Positions 35,971 to 44,370 of a DNA stretch of 64,000 bases are shown here, piece by piece. Each line of letters begins with the position of its first letter. Position 1 is the stretch's first letter. Both the position numbers and the translations under genes were made by a program. A model generated the notes under the pieces. It worked only from the letters and a program-made list of their open reading frames with translations, was not told where the DNA came from and made no database searches. The stretch is from Nesterenkonia sp. LB17 (GTDB lineage Bacteria > Actinomycetota > Actinomycetes > Actinomycetales > Micrococcaceae), in NCBI RefSeq assembly GCF_022565915.1, contig NZ_JAJOYX010000001.1:558001-622000 (forward strand), written 5' to 3'.

Positions 35971-35988
35971 GATCAACCATTCGGTTGA
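35971..35988. promoter_or_regulatory. Inverted-repeat site, copy 1 (TCAACC-N4-GGTTGA)
   Basis: GATCAACCATTCGGTTGA is identical over 18 bases to the site at 39509 in the two-component/ABC divergent promoter. Here it is 33 bases upstream of a TAGGCT -10-like box of the next gene, the usual place for an activator. Confidence 0.55.
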
Positions 35989-36033
35989 CACCTTGCGCGC
36001 CTGAACCTCTGGCTCATTCCATAGGCTGGAGGT

Positions 36034-36408
36034 ATGGATATCATCTACGACCTCAGCGTCCTGGCCCACCTGTTCGCGATGGCTGCCGTCATCGGCGGGT
36101 ACTTCGTGGTCCTTCGCAAGCCACGACCCTGGCCAGTCATGGTCTGGGGCGGCCGCATCCTGCTTCTCAGCGGCCTGCTGATCGTCGCATTGGGCGAGGC
36201 CGCCGACCTCTGGGGAGGCGCCGATGTGAACCATCTCAAGATCGGGATCAAGCTGCTGGTCTCCCTCGCCGTGGTCGCGACACTGGAGATCGCCGCGAGC
36301 AAGTCCCGCAAGAACAACCAGCGGGCAAGCGAGAAGCTGACCCACGCGGCCGGCATCCTCGCCACCGTCAACGTACTGGTGGCGGTCCTCGTGCCAGGTT
36401 TCATCTAG
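36034..36408 (+). CDS. Four-helix membrane protein, function unknown
   Basis: A 124-residue protein with four predicted transmembrane helices ('VLAHLFAMAAVIGGYFVVL', 'WGGRILLLSGLLIVALGE', 'LKIGIKLLVSLAVVATLEI' and 'GILATVNVLVAVLVPGFI'). The first helix contains a conserved-looking His, suggestive of a heme or metal contact but unproven. TAGGCT lies six bases before the GGAGG-adjacent ATG, so the transcript may be nearly leaderless. An upstream site shared with the sensor-kinase region suggests shared control. Confidence 0.7.
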   Translation: MDIIYDLSVLAHLFAMAAVIGGYFVVLRKPRPWPVMVWGGRILLLSGLLIVALGEAADLWGGADVNHLKIGIKLLVSLAVVATLEIAASKSRKNNQRASEKLTHAAGILATVNVLVAVLVPGFI

Positions 36409-36440
36409 GAATCTCCCCGGACGGTTCTGCTGGGTCTCTC

Positions 36441-36476
36441 TTCGCCGCTTCTGCTCGATCGGGCAGAAGCGGCGAA
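36441..36476. terminator. Bidirectional hairpin between convergent genes
   Basis: TTCGCCGCTTCTGC and GCAGAAGCGGCGAA form a perfect 14-bp stem with an 8-base loop, between the membrane protein stop (36408) and the CDF transporter stop (36484). Its position serves both strands. Confidence 0.75.
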
Positions 36477-36483
36477 GGTGTTC

Positions 36484-37416
36484 TCAGGGCTGCGGCTGCG
36501 GAGGTGGTGTCTTCGTGGTGAAGGAGACTGTGATCCAACTGTGCGGGTCCTCACCGTCCAGCTGCGCTCGGGTCTCGTCACGGATGCGATCCCAGTCCTC
36601 CAAGGATCGCAGCCCCATGCCTGTGGGAACGTAGAAGACGACGTCGATCGTGCGCGCTCGTCCCTGCTGCGCAGCGTAGACCCGATAGTCGGTGAAGCCT
36701 TCTGACTCGGTGACGTCCTGGGCTGCTCCCTCGGCCTGTCTCTTGAGCTCGGGTGGAGTCACCAGGGAGATCTCGGCCAGGGCCCTGCGCAATGTGGAGA
36801 ACGGCATGGGAAGAAGGATCAGAGCGACGATCGCCAGCACCGCTGGATCGACATAGGGCATCGCCCATTCGGCGTCGGTGTCCTCGATCAGCATGCCGAT
36901 CAAGAAGGCCGCAAGCAGAGCTCCGGTCACTCCTCCGGCCATGATCCAGCCCTTCACGTCCATCGCGACCAGAGCTGAGCCGAGCTTCTTGTTCGCTCGA
37001 TGCTCGATGAACCCGATCACGAGGGTCAACACGACTACAACGGCGGCGTAGACCACCGCGGGGCCGAACTCGACATCACGGCCACCCGTCAGCAGAGCCG
37101 ATATCGCTTGGAAGAGTGCGTAGGCGGCCACCGACATCATCAGCAGGGCGTTCACCGCCAGGACGATCGGCTCGAAATGCCAGAAACCCATGGTGAATCG
37201 ATCATGTGTCCGTTTCGAGAGCGCATTGGATGCTGACTTCGCGATGAGTCCCGCGAGAGTGATCGACAGGACTGACATCACCGCATCGACCAGCGAGAAG
37301 ACACCATCGAAGAGGATGGCGAACGATCCGGAGACGACGCCGAACCCGATTCCCAGCGCAGAGACGATCAGGACTCCCACCAGGGAGACCTTCAAGGCCT
37401 GTTGTTCCGTACGCAC
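36484..37416 (-). CDS. Cation diffusion facilitator family transporter
   Basis: A 310-residue CDF-type proton/divalent-metal antiporter. Six hydrophobic segments are visible, the second with the metal-site motif 'LFDGVFSLVDAV' (paired Asp). The fifth and sixth are separated by a polar loop. A soluble C-terminal domain (about 215-310) fits the regulatory metal-binding region. Metal is not predictable. Start GTG at 37416. A hairpin terminator follows the gene. Confidence 0.85.
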   Translation of the reverse strand: MRTEQQALKVSLVGVLIVSALGIGFGVVSGSFAILFDGVFSLVDAVMSVLSITLAGLIAKSASNALSKRTHDRFTMGFWHFEPIVLAVNALLMMSVAAYALFQAISALLTGGRDVEFGPAVVYAAVVVVLTLVIGFIEHRANKKLGSALVAMDVKGWIMAGGVTGALLAAFLIGMLIEDTDAEWAMPYVDPAVLAIVALILLPMPFSTLRRALAEISLVTPPELKRQAEGAAQDVTESEGFTDYRVYAAQQGRARTIDVVFYVPTGMGLRSLEDWDRIRDETRAQLDGEDPHSWITVSFTTKTPPPQPQP

Positions 37417-37503
37417 GGCGTTGAAGCCCTTTCATAGATGAGGAAGGCCCGAGAAGAGGGCTGCTGACCGCGATAAAGCGCAGTCAGCCTAGCAATGGCC
37501 AGG

Positions 37504-38175
37504 TCAGATGATGTGCTGAGCGCGTGCTCGATCGATGGCCTGCGTGCGATTCTCCACGCCGAGCTTGTCGTAGATGTGGACCAGGTGGGTCTTCACCGTA
37601 GCCTCCGAGATGAAGAGCACGCGGGCCAGGTCACGATTGGTGGCTCCGGTGGCCAGCTGCTGCAGAATCTCGATCTCACGCGGAGTCAGCGCCGTCGCTG
37701 GTGACGCGAGTCGCTTCATCATCTGCGCGGTGATGGAGGGCGACAGCACGGATTTCCTCGCCGCGGCGTCCAGCACCGCGTGCTGCACGGTCTCCGACGG
37801 TGCGTCCTTGAGCAGGTAGCCGATCGCGCCGGCACCCATGGCGGCCACGATGTCGGCCTGGGTGTCGAAGGTCGTCAGGATCAGCACTGGAAGGTCATGC
37901 TCCGCGGTGATCATTCTCGTGGCTTCGACCCCGCTCATGCCTGCACCCATCTGCAGATCCATGACCACCACATCCACCTCCTGGGCAGAGACCGCGAGGA
38001 TCTCCAACGCCGCTTCACCGGTGCCGGCCTCTGCGGTCAGGCGCAGCTTCCCTGAAGCTTCCAGCAGCGCCTTCACCCCTGAGCGGACCACGGGGTGGTC
38101 ATCCACGAGAAGGACGCGCACCTGCGTCATGGGGCCGGGTGTCGTGGCTTCAGGTGTCATCGGTCCGGGTGTCAC
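37504..38175 (-). CDS. NarL/LuxR-family response regulator
   Basis: A 223-residue two-component regulator: receiver domain with acidic pair D25-D26 and phospho-acceptor D73, then a LuxR-type HTH ('LTPREIEILQQLATGATNRD' and 'LVHIYDKLGVENRTQAIDRA'). Start GTG at 38175 overlaps the sensor-kinase stop (GTGA) and has GGAGG just upstream. The extra N-terminal residues, two Thr/Pro/Gly-rich repeats, are unusual; ATGs at 38160 and 38130 are alternatives. It is likely to act on the inverted-repeat sites at 39509 and 35971 (inference). Confidence 0.9.
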   Translation of the reverse strand: MTPGPMTPEATTPGPMTQVRVLLVDDHPVVRSGVKALLEASGKLRLTAEAGTGEAALEILAVSAQEVDVVVMDLQMGAGMSGVEATRMITAEHDLPVLILTTFDTQADIVAAMGAGAIGYLLKDAPSETVQHAVLDAAARKSVLSPSITAQMMKRLASPATALTPREIEILQQLATGATNRDLARVLFISEATVKTHLVHIYDKLGVENRTQAIDRARAQHII

Positions 38176-39413
38176 TGGCCCTCCAGGGGAAGTCGGATGT
38201 TCACCGCAGTGCCCTTGCCCGGAGCCGACTCGACGGTCAGTGCTCCGTTGAGCTCGCGAGCGCGCGCCGCGAGTTTGGCCAGTCCGTAGCTGGGGGCGTC
38301 TGGTCGTTCGAGCTGGGTGTCGTCGTCGTTGGCAAAGCCGATCCCGTCGTCGACCACGTCTAATGAGACCGCATCGGGCCAGACCTGCAGAGTGGCCACG
38401 GCTGTGTGAGCGCGCGCGTGGGCCACGACGTTGCCGAGCAGCGACTGGGCTGCACGCAAGAACACCGCACGGTGGTTCAGCGGCAGGTCAGGCAGCTCGC
38501 CTTCGCTTCGAAACCTGCATTGCAGCTCCTGTCCCTCGGCGTGCGCCCGCTCGGCAGTCCGGGTGCAGACCTCGCGGAGGCCGGTGAGGAGGTCGGAGTC
38601 CAGGGCGGGTGAGCTCAGATCCCGCACGAAGCGTCGGGCCTCGGCCATGTTCTCGGCCGCCGTCTCCTCGATCACGTCGATGCGTTCGAGCGCCCTGTCC
38701 GGGTGCTGATTCTCCAGTTCTTGCCGTGCGGCGCGGGTCATCAGCACGATCGAGGACAGTCCCTGGGCGAGGGTGTCGTGGATCTCGCGGGCCAGTCTTT
38801 CCCGTTCGGCTGCGCGCCCCACCTCTTGTTCCTGCTCGGCAAGCTCCAGACGAGCTGCCTGCAGCTGACGGATCGTTCGCTGGTGGCGTTCGTTGTCTCG
38901 GTATACCGCCCGGTAGGCGAAGCCGACGACCACAGCGAAAGCGGCTCCCAGGGATGGCCCGATCACCATTGCCAGATGAAAATCACCCGACGGCGCGTGC
39001 ATGAACTGGGCCACGATCACCACCGCTGTGAGACCCACGATGCTCGCTATCGCCGGTCCTGTCGGCAGGACGACCAGGTAGAGGAAGAAGAGCGGGAACG
39101 CCACCCAGGAGAAGTCGGGGCTGGCCAGCGTCATCACCGCCCACACGAGGGTGACTGCGCCCAGCCACGGCAGCACGAAGCGTCGGGGATTGCGGCTGGT
39201 CTGACCTTGTGCGAACCGACTTTCCCAGACGGTTCCGATGACGTAGATGCACGCCAGCAGAATGCTGAGTGAGACGACGAGCCATTCGCCCCCGAAGGCA
39301 GAACGGATGCCGACGACGACGCGCAGCACTCCGATGAGCAGCAGGGCGGCGAAGCTGACATGCAGGCTGATCCTCAGACCACGCAGGATGTCGGGCGTGG
39401 AGACCTCTCCCAC
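38172..39413 (-). CDS. Sensor histidine kinase (HisKA_3 type)
   Basis: A membrane sensor kinase of about 413 residues. Five or six hydrophobic segments fill residues 10-170, followed by a coiled linker. The dimerisation/phosphoacceptor helix reads 'REIHDTLAQGLSSIVLM' (His about 212) and the ATPase domain has 'VVDDGIGF' and 'YGLAKLAARARELNG'. I place the start at the GTG at 39413 because GGAGG precedes it; the frame is open to 39560. It is coupled to the response regulator and divergent from an ABC exporter, a layout that suggests sensing of an envelope stress or antibiotic. Confidence 0.88.
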   Translation of the reverse strand: MGEVSTPDILRGLRISLHVSFAALLLIGVLRVVVGIRSAFGGEWLVVSLSILLACIYVIGTVWESRFAQGQTSRNPRRFVLPWLGAVTLVWAVMTLASPDFSWVAFPLFFLYLVVLPTGPAIASIVGLTAVVIVAQFMHAPSGDFHLAMVIGPSLGAAFAVVVGFAYRAVYRDNERHQRTIRQLQAARLELAEQEQEVGRAAERERLAREIHDTLAQGLSSIVLMTRAARQELENQHPDRALERIDVIEETAAENMAEARRFVRDLSSPALDSDLLTGLREVCTRTAERAHAEGQELQCRFRSEGELPDLPLNHRAVFLRAAQSLLGNVVAHARAHTAVATLQVWPDAVSLDVVDDGIGFANDDDTQLERPDAPSYGLAKLAARARELNGALTVESAPGKGTAVNIRLPLEGQ

Positions 39414-39508
39414 CAGCGATGCCCTCCTCGACTGCTCCACGACAAGTGACAATGCTCGTGGGCCGTGGTCGTCCACTTGATCATCGTACCGAGGCGGACT
39501 CCCCGCCG

Positions 39509-39526
39509 GATCAACCATTCGGTTGA
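39509..39526. promoter_or_regulatory. Inverted-repeat site, copy 2 (TCAACC-N4-GGTTGA)
   Basis: GATCAACCATTCGGTTGA lies between the divergent sensor-kinase and ABC-permease genes; GATCAACCG at 39555 could be a further half-site. The exact 18-base copy at 35971 makes it a good candidate target of the adjacent response regulator. Confidence 0.6.
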
Positions 39527-39643
39527 GCCTGGCGTCCACCGAAGGGACCTGCGGGATCAACCGATCACACGATCCCTGAGCGGCCTGATTCCAGAATTCT
39601 GGAGAGCAAGATCATCACCCAACACCTGCTCTCTGGAGTCGCC

Positions 39644-40822
39644 ATGTACTTATCCCTTCGGGACATCACCTTCGCCAAAGGGCGCTTCGCGCTGATCGGC
39701 GGAGTCGTCGCGCTCATCACCATGCTCCTGGTGCTGCTCACAGGCCTGACCAACGGTCTCGGTCATCAGAACACCTCAGCACTGGAGCGACTCGACGCCT
39801 CACACGTCATCTTCAGCGCGCCAGCGGACGCGGATGATCATCCCTCCTTCACCGAATCAGGGATCACCGCAGCCGAGCTGGACATCTGGGAGGAGGCTCT
39901 GGGTGCAGGCGCCGTGGAGCGACTGGGAGTGACGCAGACCCGGGTTGAAACCAGTGCTGATGACGCGGAGGAGGGCTCAAGCCGGACAGCGGCCTCGGTC
40001 GCGGTCCTCAGCGTGGAGCAGGACACCGCGCTTGCCCCGGGACTGCAGGCGATTCAAGGTCGGCCGCATCCGGGTGAAGGCGAGGTGATCCTCAGCTCTG
40101 TGATCGCAGAGGATCTCGACTTGGCACTGGGGGACAGCCTGCGCCTGTCCTCCGGTGAGTTCACCGTTGCCGGGATGGTCGACGACGAGTTCTACAGTCA
40201 CGTCCCGGTGGTCTGGACGTCCATCGAAGACTTCGCGGGCATCGCTCATCTGGGCGAGGACACTGTGGCGACCGCTCTCGCGGTACCCGCTGCCGCGGTT
40301 CCAGCTCTCGCGGTGCCTGAGGCAGCCGGACGAGCTGCCGCAGATGATCTGTCCACCGAGGCCCTCGCCACGGTCAATGACCAGGCTGGCACTGTCTCCA
40401 CCGACACTCAGGGAGCCTTCAACGCTCTGCCCGCCTACCAGTCAGAGCGCGGCTCACTGGTGATGATGCAGGGATTCCTCTACGGCATATCCGCGCTGGT
40501 GGTCGTGTCATTTCTCACCGTGTGGACCATCCAGCGCACGCGTGACCTCGCGGTTCTCCGCGCGCTGGGATCCTCCCGCGGCTACCTGGTCCGCGACGCG
40601 CTGACCCAAGCGGCCATCGTGGTTTCTCTCGGCGCCCTCACCGGCAGTGCGGCCGCCTGGGCAGGGGGACTGCTCATCGGCAACGCGGTGCCGTTCGTGC
40701 TGACGCCCTTGACCGTCGCGGCCCCCGTTCTGGGGGTCGTCGCACTGGGTGTTGCCGGTGCGGCCCTGACGACTCGACGCGTCTCCCGCGTCGATCCACT
40801 TCTCGCACTCGGAGGAAACTGA
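39644..40822 (+). CDS. ABC transporter permease (FtsX/MacB-like)
   Basis: A 392-residue permease with one N-terminal membrane segment (about 16-38), a large extracytoplasmic domain (40-265) and a C-terminal FtsX domain with three helices. The FtsX signature reads 'WTIQRTRDLAVLRALGSSRG'. This is the architecture of MacB/LolE-type exporters. The 5' untranslated region contains GAGAGCA...TGCTCTC bordering the ribosome-binding site, which could influence translation. It pairs with the ATPase two bases downstream. Confidence 0.88.
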   Translation: MYLSLRDITFAKGRFALIGGVVALITMLLVLLTGLTNGLGHQNTSALERLDASHVIFSAPADADDHPSFTESGITAAELDIWEEALGAGAVERLGVTQTRVETSADDAEEGSSRTAASVAVLSVEQDTALAPGLQAIQGRPHPGEGEVILSSVIAEDLDLALGDSLRLSSGEFTVAGMVDDEFYSHVPVVWTSIEDFAGIAHLGEDTVATALAVPAAAVPALAVPEAAGRAAADDLSTEALATVNDQAGTVSTDTQGAFNALPAYQSERGSLVMMQGFLYGISALVVVSFLTVWTIQRTRDLAVLRALGSSRGYLVRDALTQAAIVVSLGALTGSAAAWAGGLLIGNAVPFVLTPLTVAAPVLGVVALGVAGAALTTRRVSRVDPLLALGGN

Positions 40823-40824
40823 GC

Positions 40825-41586
40825 ATGACGTCGATCCACACCACACCCATGCCATCACCACCGGCCCCAACCTGTGGAGATGCCGCTGCTCTTCGGCTTG
40901 AGGACGTGACCCTGACCTATCCGGACGGCGTCGACGAGAACGGAGAGGCCCGCACGCTTCGGGCACTCGATGCGGTCCATTTCAGCGCAGAGGCCGGGAC
41001 CGTCACAGCCCTCGTCGGGCCTTCAGGCTCGGGAAAATCATCGTTGCTGGCCGTGGCCGCGGCACTCATCCGACCCAGCTCCGGCGCGGTGCACCTCGCC
41101 GGCAGGGAACTCACCGGACTGGCTGAGCGCGAGCTCACCACGCTGCGCCGAGACCAGGTCGGCACGATCTTCCAACAGCCCAACCTCCTGCCGAGCCTCA
41201 CCGCGCTGGAACAGCTGGTGCTCACTGCTCATCTGCGCGGCGACCGAGGCAGGCAGCTGAAGGCGGCAGAAGAACAGGGTGCGGAACTGCTGGATCTGGT
41301 CGGTCTGGCGTCTGTCGCGAACCGGCGTCCGCACCAGCTCTCCGGCGGTCAACGCCAGCGGGTCAACATCGCCCGCGCGCTCATGGGCAGACCGTCGGTG
41401 ATGCTGGTGGACGAGCCCACCTCCGCTCTGGATCACGAGCGGGCCCGATCCATCCTCGAACTGCTCGTCAGCACCACGCGTCAGTTCAACACTGCAACGG
41501 TGATCGTGACCCATGATGCGCAGATGGCGACGTTGACCGACCGAACCGTGACGATCCGTGACGGTCGCCTCATTTCTGAGCGGTAG
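40825..41586 (+). CDS. ABC transporter ATP-binding protein (MacB/LolD-like)
   Basis: A 253-residue ATPase. Walker A GPSGSGKS (65-72), Q-loop near 'IFQQPNLLP', signature LSGGQ (172-176) and Walker B 'VMLVDEPTS' (192-200) are all intact, as is the switch His in 'VTHDAQM'. It works with the permease before it. The 3' end overlaps the convergent SRPBCC gene by 17 bp. Confidence 0.93.
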   Translation: MTSIHTTPMPSPPAPTCGDAAALRLEDVTLTYPDGVDENGEARTLRALDAVHFSAEAGTVTALVGPSGSGKSSLLAVAAALIRPSSGAVHLAGRELTGLAERELTTLRRDQVGTIFQQPNLLPSLTALEQLVLTAHLRGDRGRQLKAAEEQGAELLDLVGLASVANRRPHQLSGGQRQRVNIARALMGRPSVMLVDEPTSALDHERARSILELLVSTTRQFNTATVIVTHDAQMATLTDRTVTIRDGRLISER

Positions 41587-42046
41587 TCGACCTGTGGCTG
41601 TCGTCTTGGAGGAAGGAGTCAAGGACATTCAGCGCGCTGTCCCAGCCGTCGTAGAAGAAGTTGTCCCCCTTGGCGCCCTCTGCACCGCGGAGGTCGAAGG
41701 TCAGCTGGGTGCCCGCGTCGGTGGTGGCCAGGACGAGGGTGACCACCGGGGCGTCGTCGGGATCGCTGTGCGGGTCACCCCAGGTGAAGGCGAGGCGTTC
41801 AAAGGGGGAGACCTCCCGGTAGACGCCGGCGGTGACCACCTCGGTGCCGTCCTCATCATTGACCATCGTGTAGGTGTAGCGTCCGCCCACGCGCACGTCC
41901 ATCTCGACCGACTCCCGCGGTGTGGTGGCACCCTCGGGGTGGAACCACTGTGCTGCGGCATCGGGGTCTGTCCACGCAGTCCAGACCTGCTCCGGCGTGG
42001 CCGCGAACGTCCGCACCAGGGTGAAGCCCTTGGATTCATCGATCAT
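41570..42046 (-). CDS. SRPBCC/AHSA1-family protein
   Basis: A 158-residue START-like fold protein. 'FTLVRTFAATPEQVWTAWTD' and 'WFHPEGATTPRESVEMDVRVGGRYTYTM' is typical of AHSA1-type SRPBCC domains, which bind hydrophobic ligands or Hsp90. It is coupled (ATGA) to the ArsR-type gene upstream, a common pairing of unresolved function. The end overlaps the ABC ATPase on the opposite strand. Confidence 0.85.
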   Translation of the reverse strand: MIDESKGFTLVRTFAATPEQVWTAWTDPDAAAQWFHPEGATTPRESVEMDVRVGGRYTYTMVNDEDGTEVVTAGVYREVSPFERLAFTWGDPHSDPDDAPVVTLVLATTDAGTQLTFDLRGAEGAKGDNFFYDGWDSALNVLDSFLQDDSHRSTTAQK

Positions 42047-42402
42047 TGCTCTTCGCCTTTCTGTGATGCATCTTCCTTGGATGGGTGATTGTTGAGGTAC
42101 TCCTCAAGGTGATCCAGCCGCTCATTCCACTGCCTGCGCTGGTTCTCGATCCACTGGGATGCCTCATCGAGGGACGCCGGGGTGATCGAGCAGTCGATCC
42201 ACTGCCCGCGGCGATTGCGGCTCACCAGCTCTGCCCGCTCCAGAACGCTCAGATGCTGGGAGACCCCGGCGCGGCTCATCGGGTAGTGCTTGGCGAGCTC
42301 GCTCACGGTGAGCGGCCGGCGTCGCAGTCTGTCCAGGATGTCCCGACGGGTCGGATCGGCCAGGGCGCTGAAGGTGACGCTCAATGGGTCCTTGGGTGGC
42401 AA
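42043..42402 (-). CDS. ArsR-family regulator paired with the SRPBCC gene
   Basis: A winged-helix regulator of about 119 residues: 'FSALADPTRRDILDRLRRRP' then 'LAKHYPMSRAGVSQHLSVLE'. No metal-binding Cys pair is visible, so it likely senses something other than thiophilic metals. I prefer the TTG at 42402, since GGAGG precedes it by five bases; TTG at 42414 overlaps that signal. A palindrome upstream looks like its operator. Confidence 0.85.
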   Translation of the reverse strand: MPPKDPLSVTFSALADPTRRDILDRLRRRPLTVSELAKHYPMSRAGVSQHLSVLERAELVSRNRRGQWIDCSITPASLDEASQWIENQRRQWNERLDHLEEYLNNHPSKEDASQKGEEQ

Positions 42403-42417
42403 GAGCGCCTCCAATGC

Positions 42418-42433
42418 GTAAGTAGTTGCTTAC
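42418..42433. promoter_or_regulatory. Candidate ArsR operator
   Basis: GTAAG-TAGTTG-CTTAC, with partial extension on both sides, sits immediately upstream of the ArsR gene. Spacing and symmetry fit a small winged-helix dimer and suggest autoregulation. Confidence 0.5.
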
Positions 42434-42512
42434 ACGTTAGAAGAGGTCCTGAGCATGGGTCAAGAGTCTGGCGCCTGGATTGATAGGTCAGCGCTCGATG
42501 TATAGTCACCCC

Positions 42513-42881
42513 ATGCTGACCAATGTTTCCCGCGCGGAGGTGATGAACCGCCTTGGACGGGCGATGTCGGACCCGACTCGCTCCCGAATTCTGCTGTCCT
42601 TGCTCGAGAAACCGGGCTACCCGGCGAAGCTCGCACGTGAACTCGCACTGAGCCGCACGAATGTCTCCAACCACCTCGCCTGCCTGCGGGGATGCGGAAT
42701 CGTGGTCGCTGAGACCGAGGGGCGCCAGACTCGCTACGCCATAGCTGACCCACACCTCGCCGTCGCCCTGACCGCACTGCTGGAGGTGACTCTCGCGGTG
42801 GATGAGAGCGTGCCATGTATGGACCCGGCCTGTTCCGTGTCTGGTTGTCGTGAAGCTTCGGCAACTGTGGAGCGTCAATGA
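42513..42881 (+). CDS. cmtR: CmtR-like cadmium/lead-sensing ArsR/SmtB regulator
   Basis: A 122-residue winged-helix repressor whose metal ligands match Mycobacterium tuberculosis CmtR by residue number: C57 and C61 in ACLRGC, and C102 in 'VPCMD'. The DNA-recognition region 'LALSRTNVSNHL' is also very close. CmtR releases DNA on binding Cd(II) or Pb(II). ATG at 42513. The stop overlaps the CDF transporter start (ATGA), so it almost certainly controls that exporter. Confidence 0.88.
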   Translation: MLTNVSRAEVMNRLGRAMSDPTRSRILLSLLEKPGYPAKLARELALSRTNVSNHLACLRGCGIVVAETEGRQTRYAIADPHLAVALTALLEVTLAVDESVPCMDPACSVSGCREASATVERQ

Positions 42882-43522
42882 GCCCGGAGTCCGTGACGCC
42901 CACGCGGCGGGCGAAGCTGCACCGTCGGGTGCGGCTCATCGTTGCTTTCACCATCACCTGGAATGTGATCGAAGCTGCCGTGGCGATCGGGGCCGGGGTG
43001 GCCGCCTCCTCCACGGCATTGATCGCCTTTGGACTCGATTCCGTGATCGAGGTCGCCTCGGCGATCGCGGTGGCCTGGCAGTTCACCCGAAAGGATCCTG
43101 AACGGTGGGAGAAGGCCACCGTCCGCGCCATCGGTATCGCTTTCTTCGCCCTGGCCGCCTACGTCAGCATCGACGCGTTCCTCACCCTGACCGGGGTGGA
43201 GCAGGTCGATCACAGTCCGGTCGGCCTCGGCATCGCCGTGGCGAGCCTGGTGGTCATGCCGCTGCTCGCCTGGTTCGAATTCCGCACCGGCGGCGAACTC
43301 GGATCCAAGAGCGTCCAGGCCGACGCCAAACAGCTGCTGCTCTGCGTCTATCTCTCCGGGGCGGTGCTTCTCGGGCTGCTGCTCAACACCCTCTTCGGCT
43401 GGATGTGGGCCGACTCCGTGGCTGCACTGGTCATCGCGGCCCTTGCGCTGCGTGAAGGGATCGAGGCGTGGCGCGGTGATGTCGAGTCACCGCTCGAGGT
43501 CCTCGATGACCTGAAGACGTAA
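42878..43522 (+). CDS. CDF-type cation transporter controlled by CmtR
   Basis: A 214-residue membrane protein of the cation-transporter branch related to CDF proteins, with about five or six hydrophobic segments and an acidic motif in 'IAFGLDSVIEVASAIAV'. It lacks the long C-terminal cytoplasmic domain of full CDF transporters. Coupling to cmtR implies export of Cd, Pb or a similar metal. Confidence 0.85.
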   Translation: MSPESVTPTRRAKLHRRVRLIVAFTITWNVIEAAVAIGAGVAASSTALIAFGLDSVIEVASAIAVAWQFTRKDPERWEKATVRAIGIAFFALAAYVSIDAFLTLTGVEQVDHSPVGLGIAVASLVVMPLLAWFEFRTGGELGSKSVQADAKQLLLCVYLSGAVLLGLLLNTLFGWMWADSVAALVIAALALREGIEAWRGDVESPLEVLDDLKT

Positions 43523-43570
43523 CGCCATCGGGGACCGGGAAGTCTTGCTCGAGAAGAGGGAAGTGGGCGC

Positions 43571-44203
43571 CTAGGGCTTGATGCCGCGGGGATGATCAGT
43601 CCAGGGTGCACGAGAGTCGCGCAGCTCCCCGGCACCGGTCCTGATCGCGTGCAGCGCCAAGACTCCGGTCACGGCGCTGGGGTTGCGGATCTGCCCGGTG
43701 AGCACCGCCTGCACAGCCTCAGTCAGAGGGATCCAGGCCTTCTCGATCTCGGCCTCTTCGCCCTCGCGCTCGTGCTGGTCATGTTCCGGCGTCTCGGTGA
43801 TGCCCCGGGCCAGGTAGATCCGGATGCCTTCATTGGAGGCGCCGGGGCTGGTGTGGAAGTCCGCCAGGGTGTGCCAGGTGTCGGCGCTGATGTCGGCTTC
43901 CTCGTGGAGTTCCCGCGCTGCGGCGTCGAGCATCGGCTCACCCTCGGCGTCGAGCAGTCCTGCCGGAATCTCCCACATGTTCTGCCGCAGCGGGTGCCGG
44001 TACTGCCGGATCAGCAGCACCCGGTCCTGCTCGTCCATCGCGAGGACGGCCACGGCGCTGAGGTGCTTGAGGAACGCGCGGGTCAGCGTCTGGCCGTTCT
44101 TGCCGAAGCTGAAGGTCTCCTCGACCAGGTCATAGATCGGCGTCGACTGCAGGGACTTGGCCCCCAGGATGGGGTGCTCAGCGGGGGAGTCATAGATCGG
44201 CAT
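43571..44203 (-). CDS. NUDIX hydrolase, ADP-ribose pyrophosphatase-like
   Basis: A 210-residue NUDIX enzyme. The Nudix box reads 'GLLDAEGEPMLDAAARELHE' then EADI; the spacing of the first Gly to Glu is one residue longer than canonical and the final Gly is Asp. The upstream 'LLIRQYRHPLRQNMWEIPAG' is characteristic of ADP-ribose pyrophosphatases. Divergent from the pyruvate oxidoreductase gene. Confidence 0.88.
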   Translation of the reverse strand: MPIYDSPAEHPILGAKSLQSTPIYDLVEETFSFGKNGQTLTRAFLKHLSAVAVLAMDEQDRVLLIRQYRHPLRQNMWEIPAGLLDAEGEPMLDAAARELHEEADISADTWHTLADFHTSPGASNEGIRIYLARGITETPEHDQHEREGEEAEIEKAWIPLTEAVQAVLTGQIRNPSAVTGVLALHAIRTGAGELRDSRAPWTDHPRGIKP

Positions 44204-44304
44204 GGAGCCAGCCTACGTGGGGCTGGTGCCTCGGCCGCTGAACAGGGCCCGCCGTCGTCGTCCTCCGCACGACCTGGCCCATAGGCGCACGGGGCCCGGA
44301 GTTC

Positions 44305-44310
44305 TAGACT
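44305..44310 (+). promoter_or_regulatory. -10 box of the pyruvate oxidoreductase gene
   Basis: TAGACT fits the actinobacterial TANNNT -10 consensus and would place transcription start about 55 bases before the ATG at 44371. No clear -35 is visible. Confidence 0.4.
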
Positions 44311-44370
44311 GCGGACATACGCGCCGTGGCCTTTACTCGGGGAGCGGCGACCCTGAAGGGAAGGACGCTC

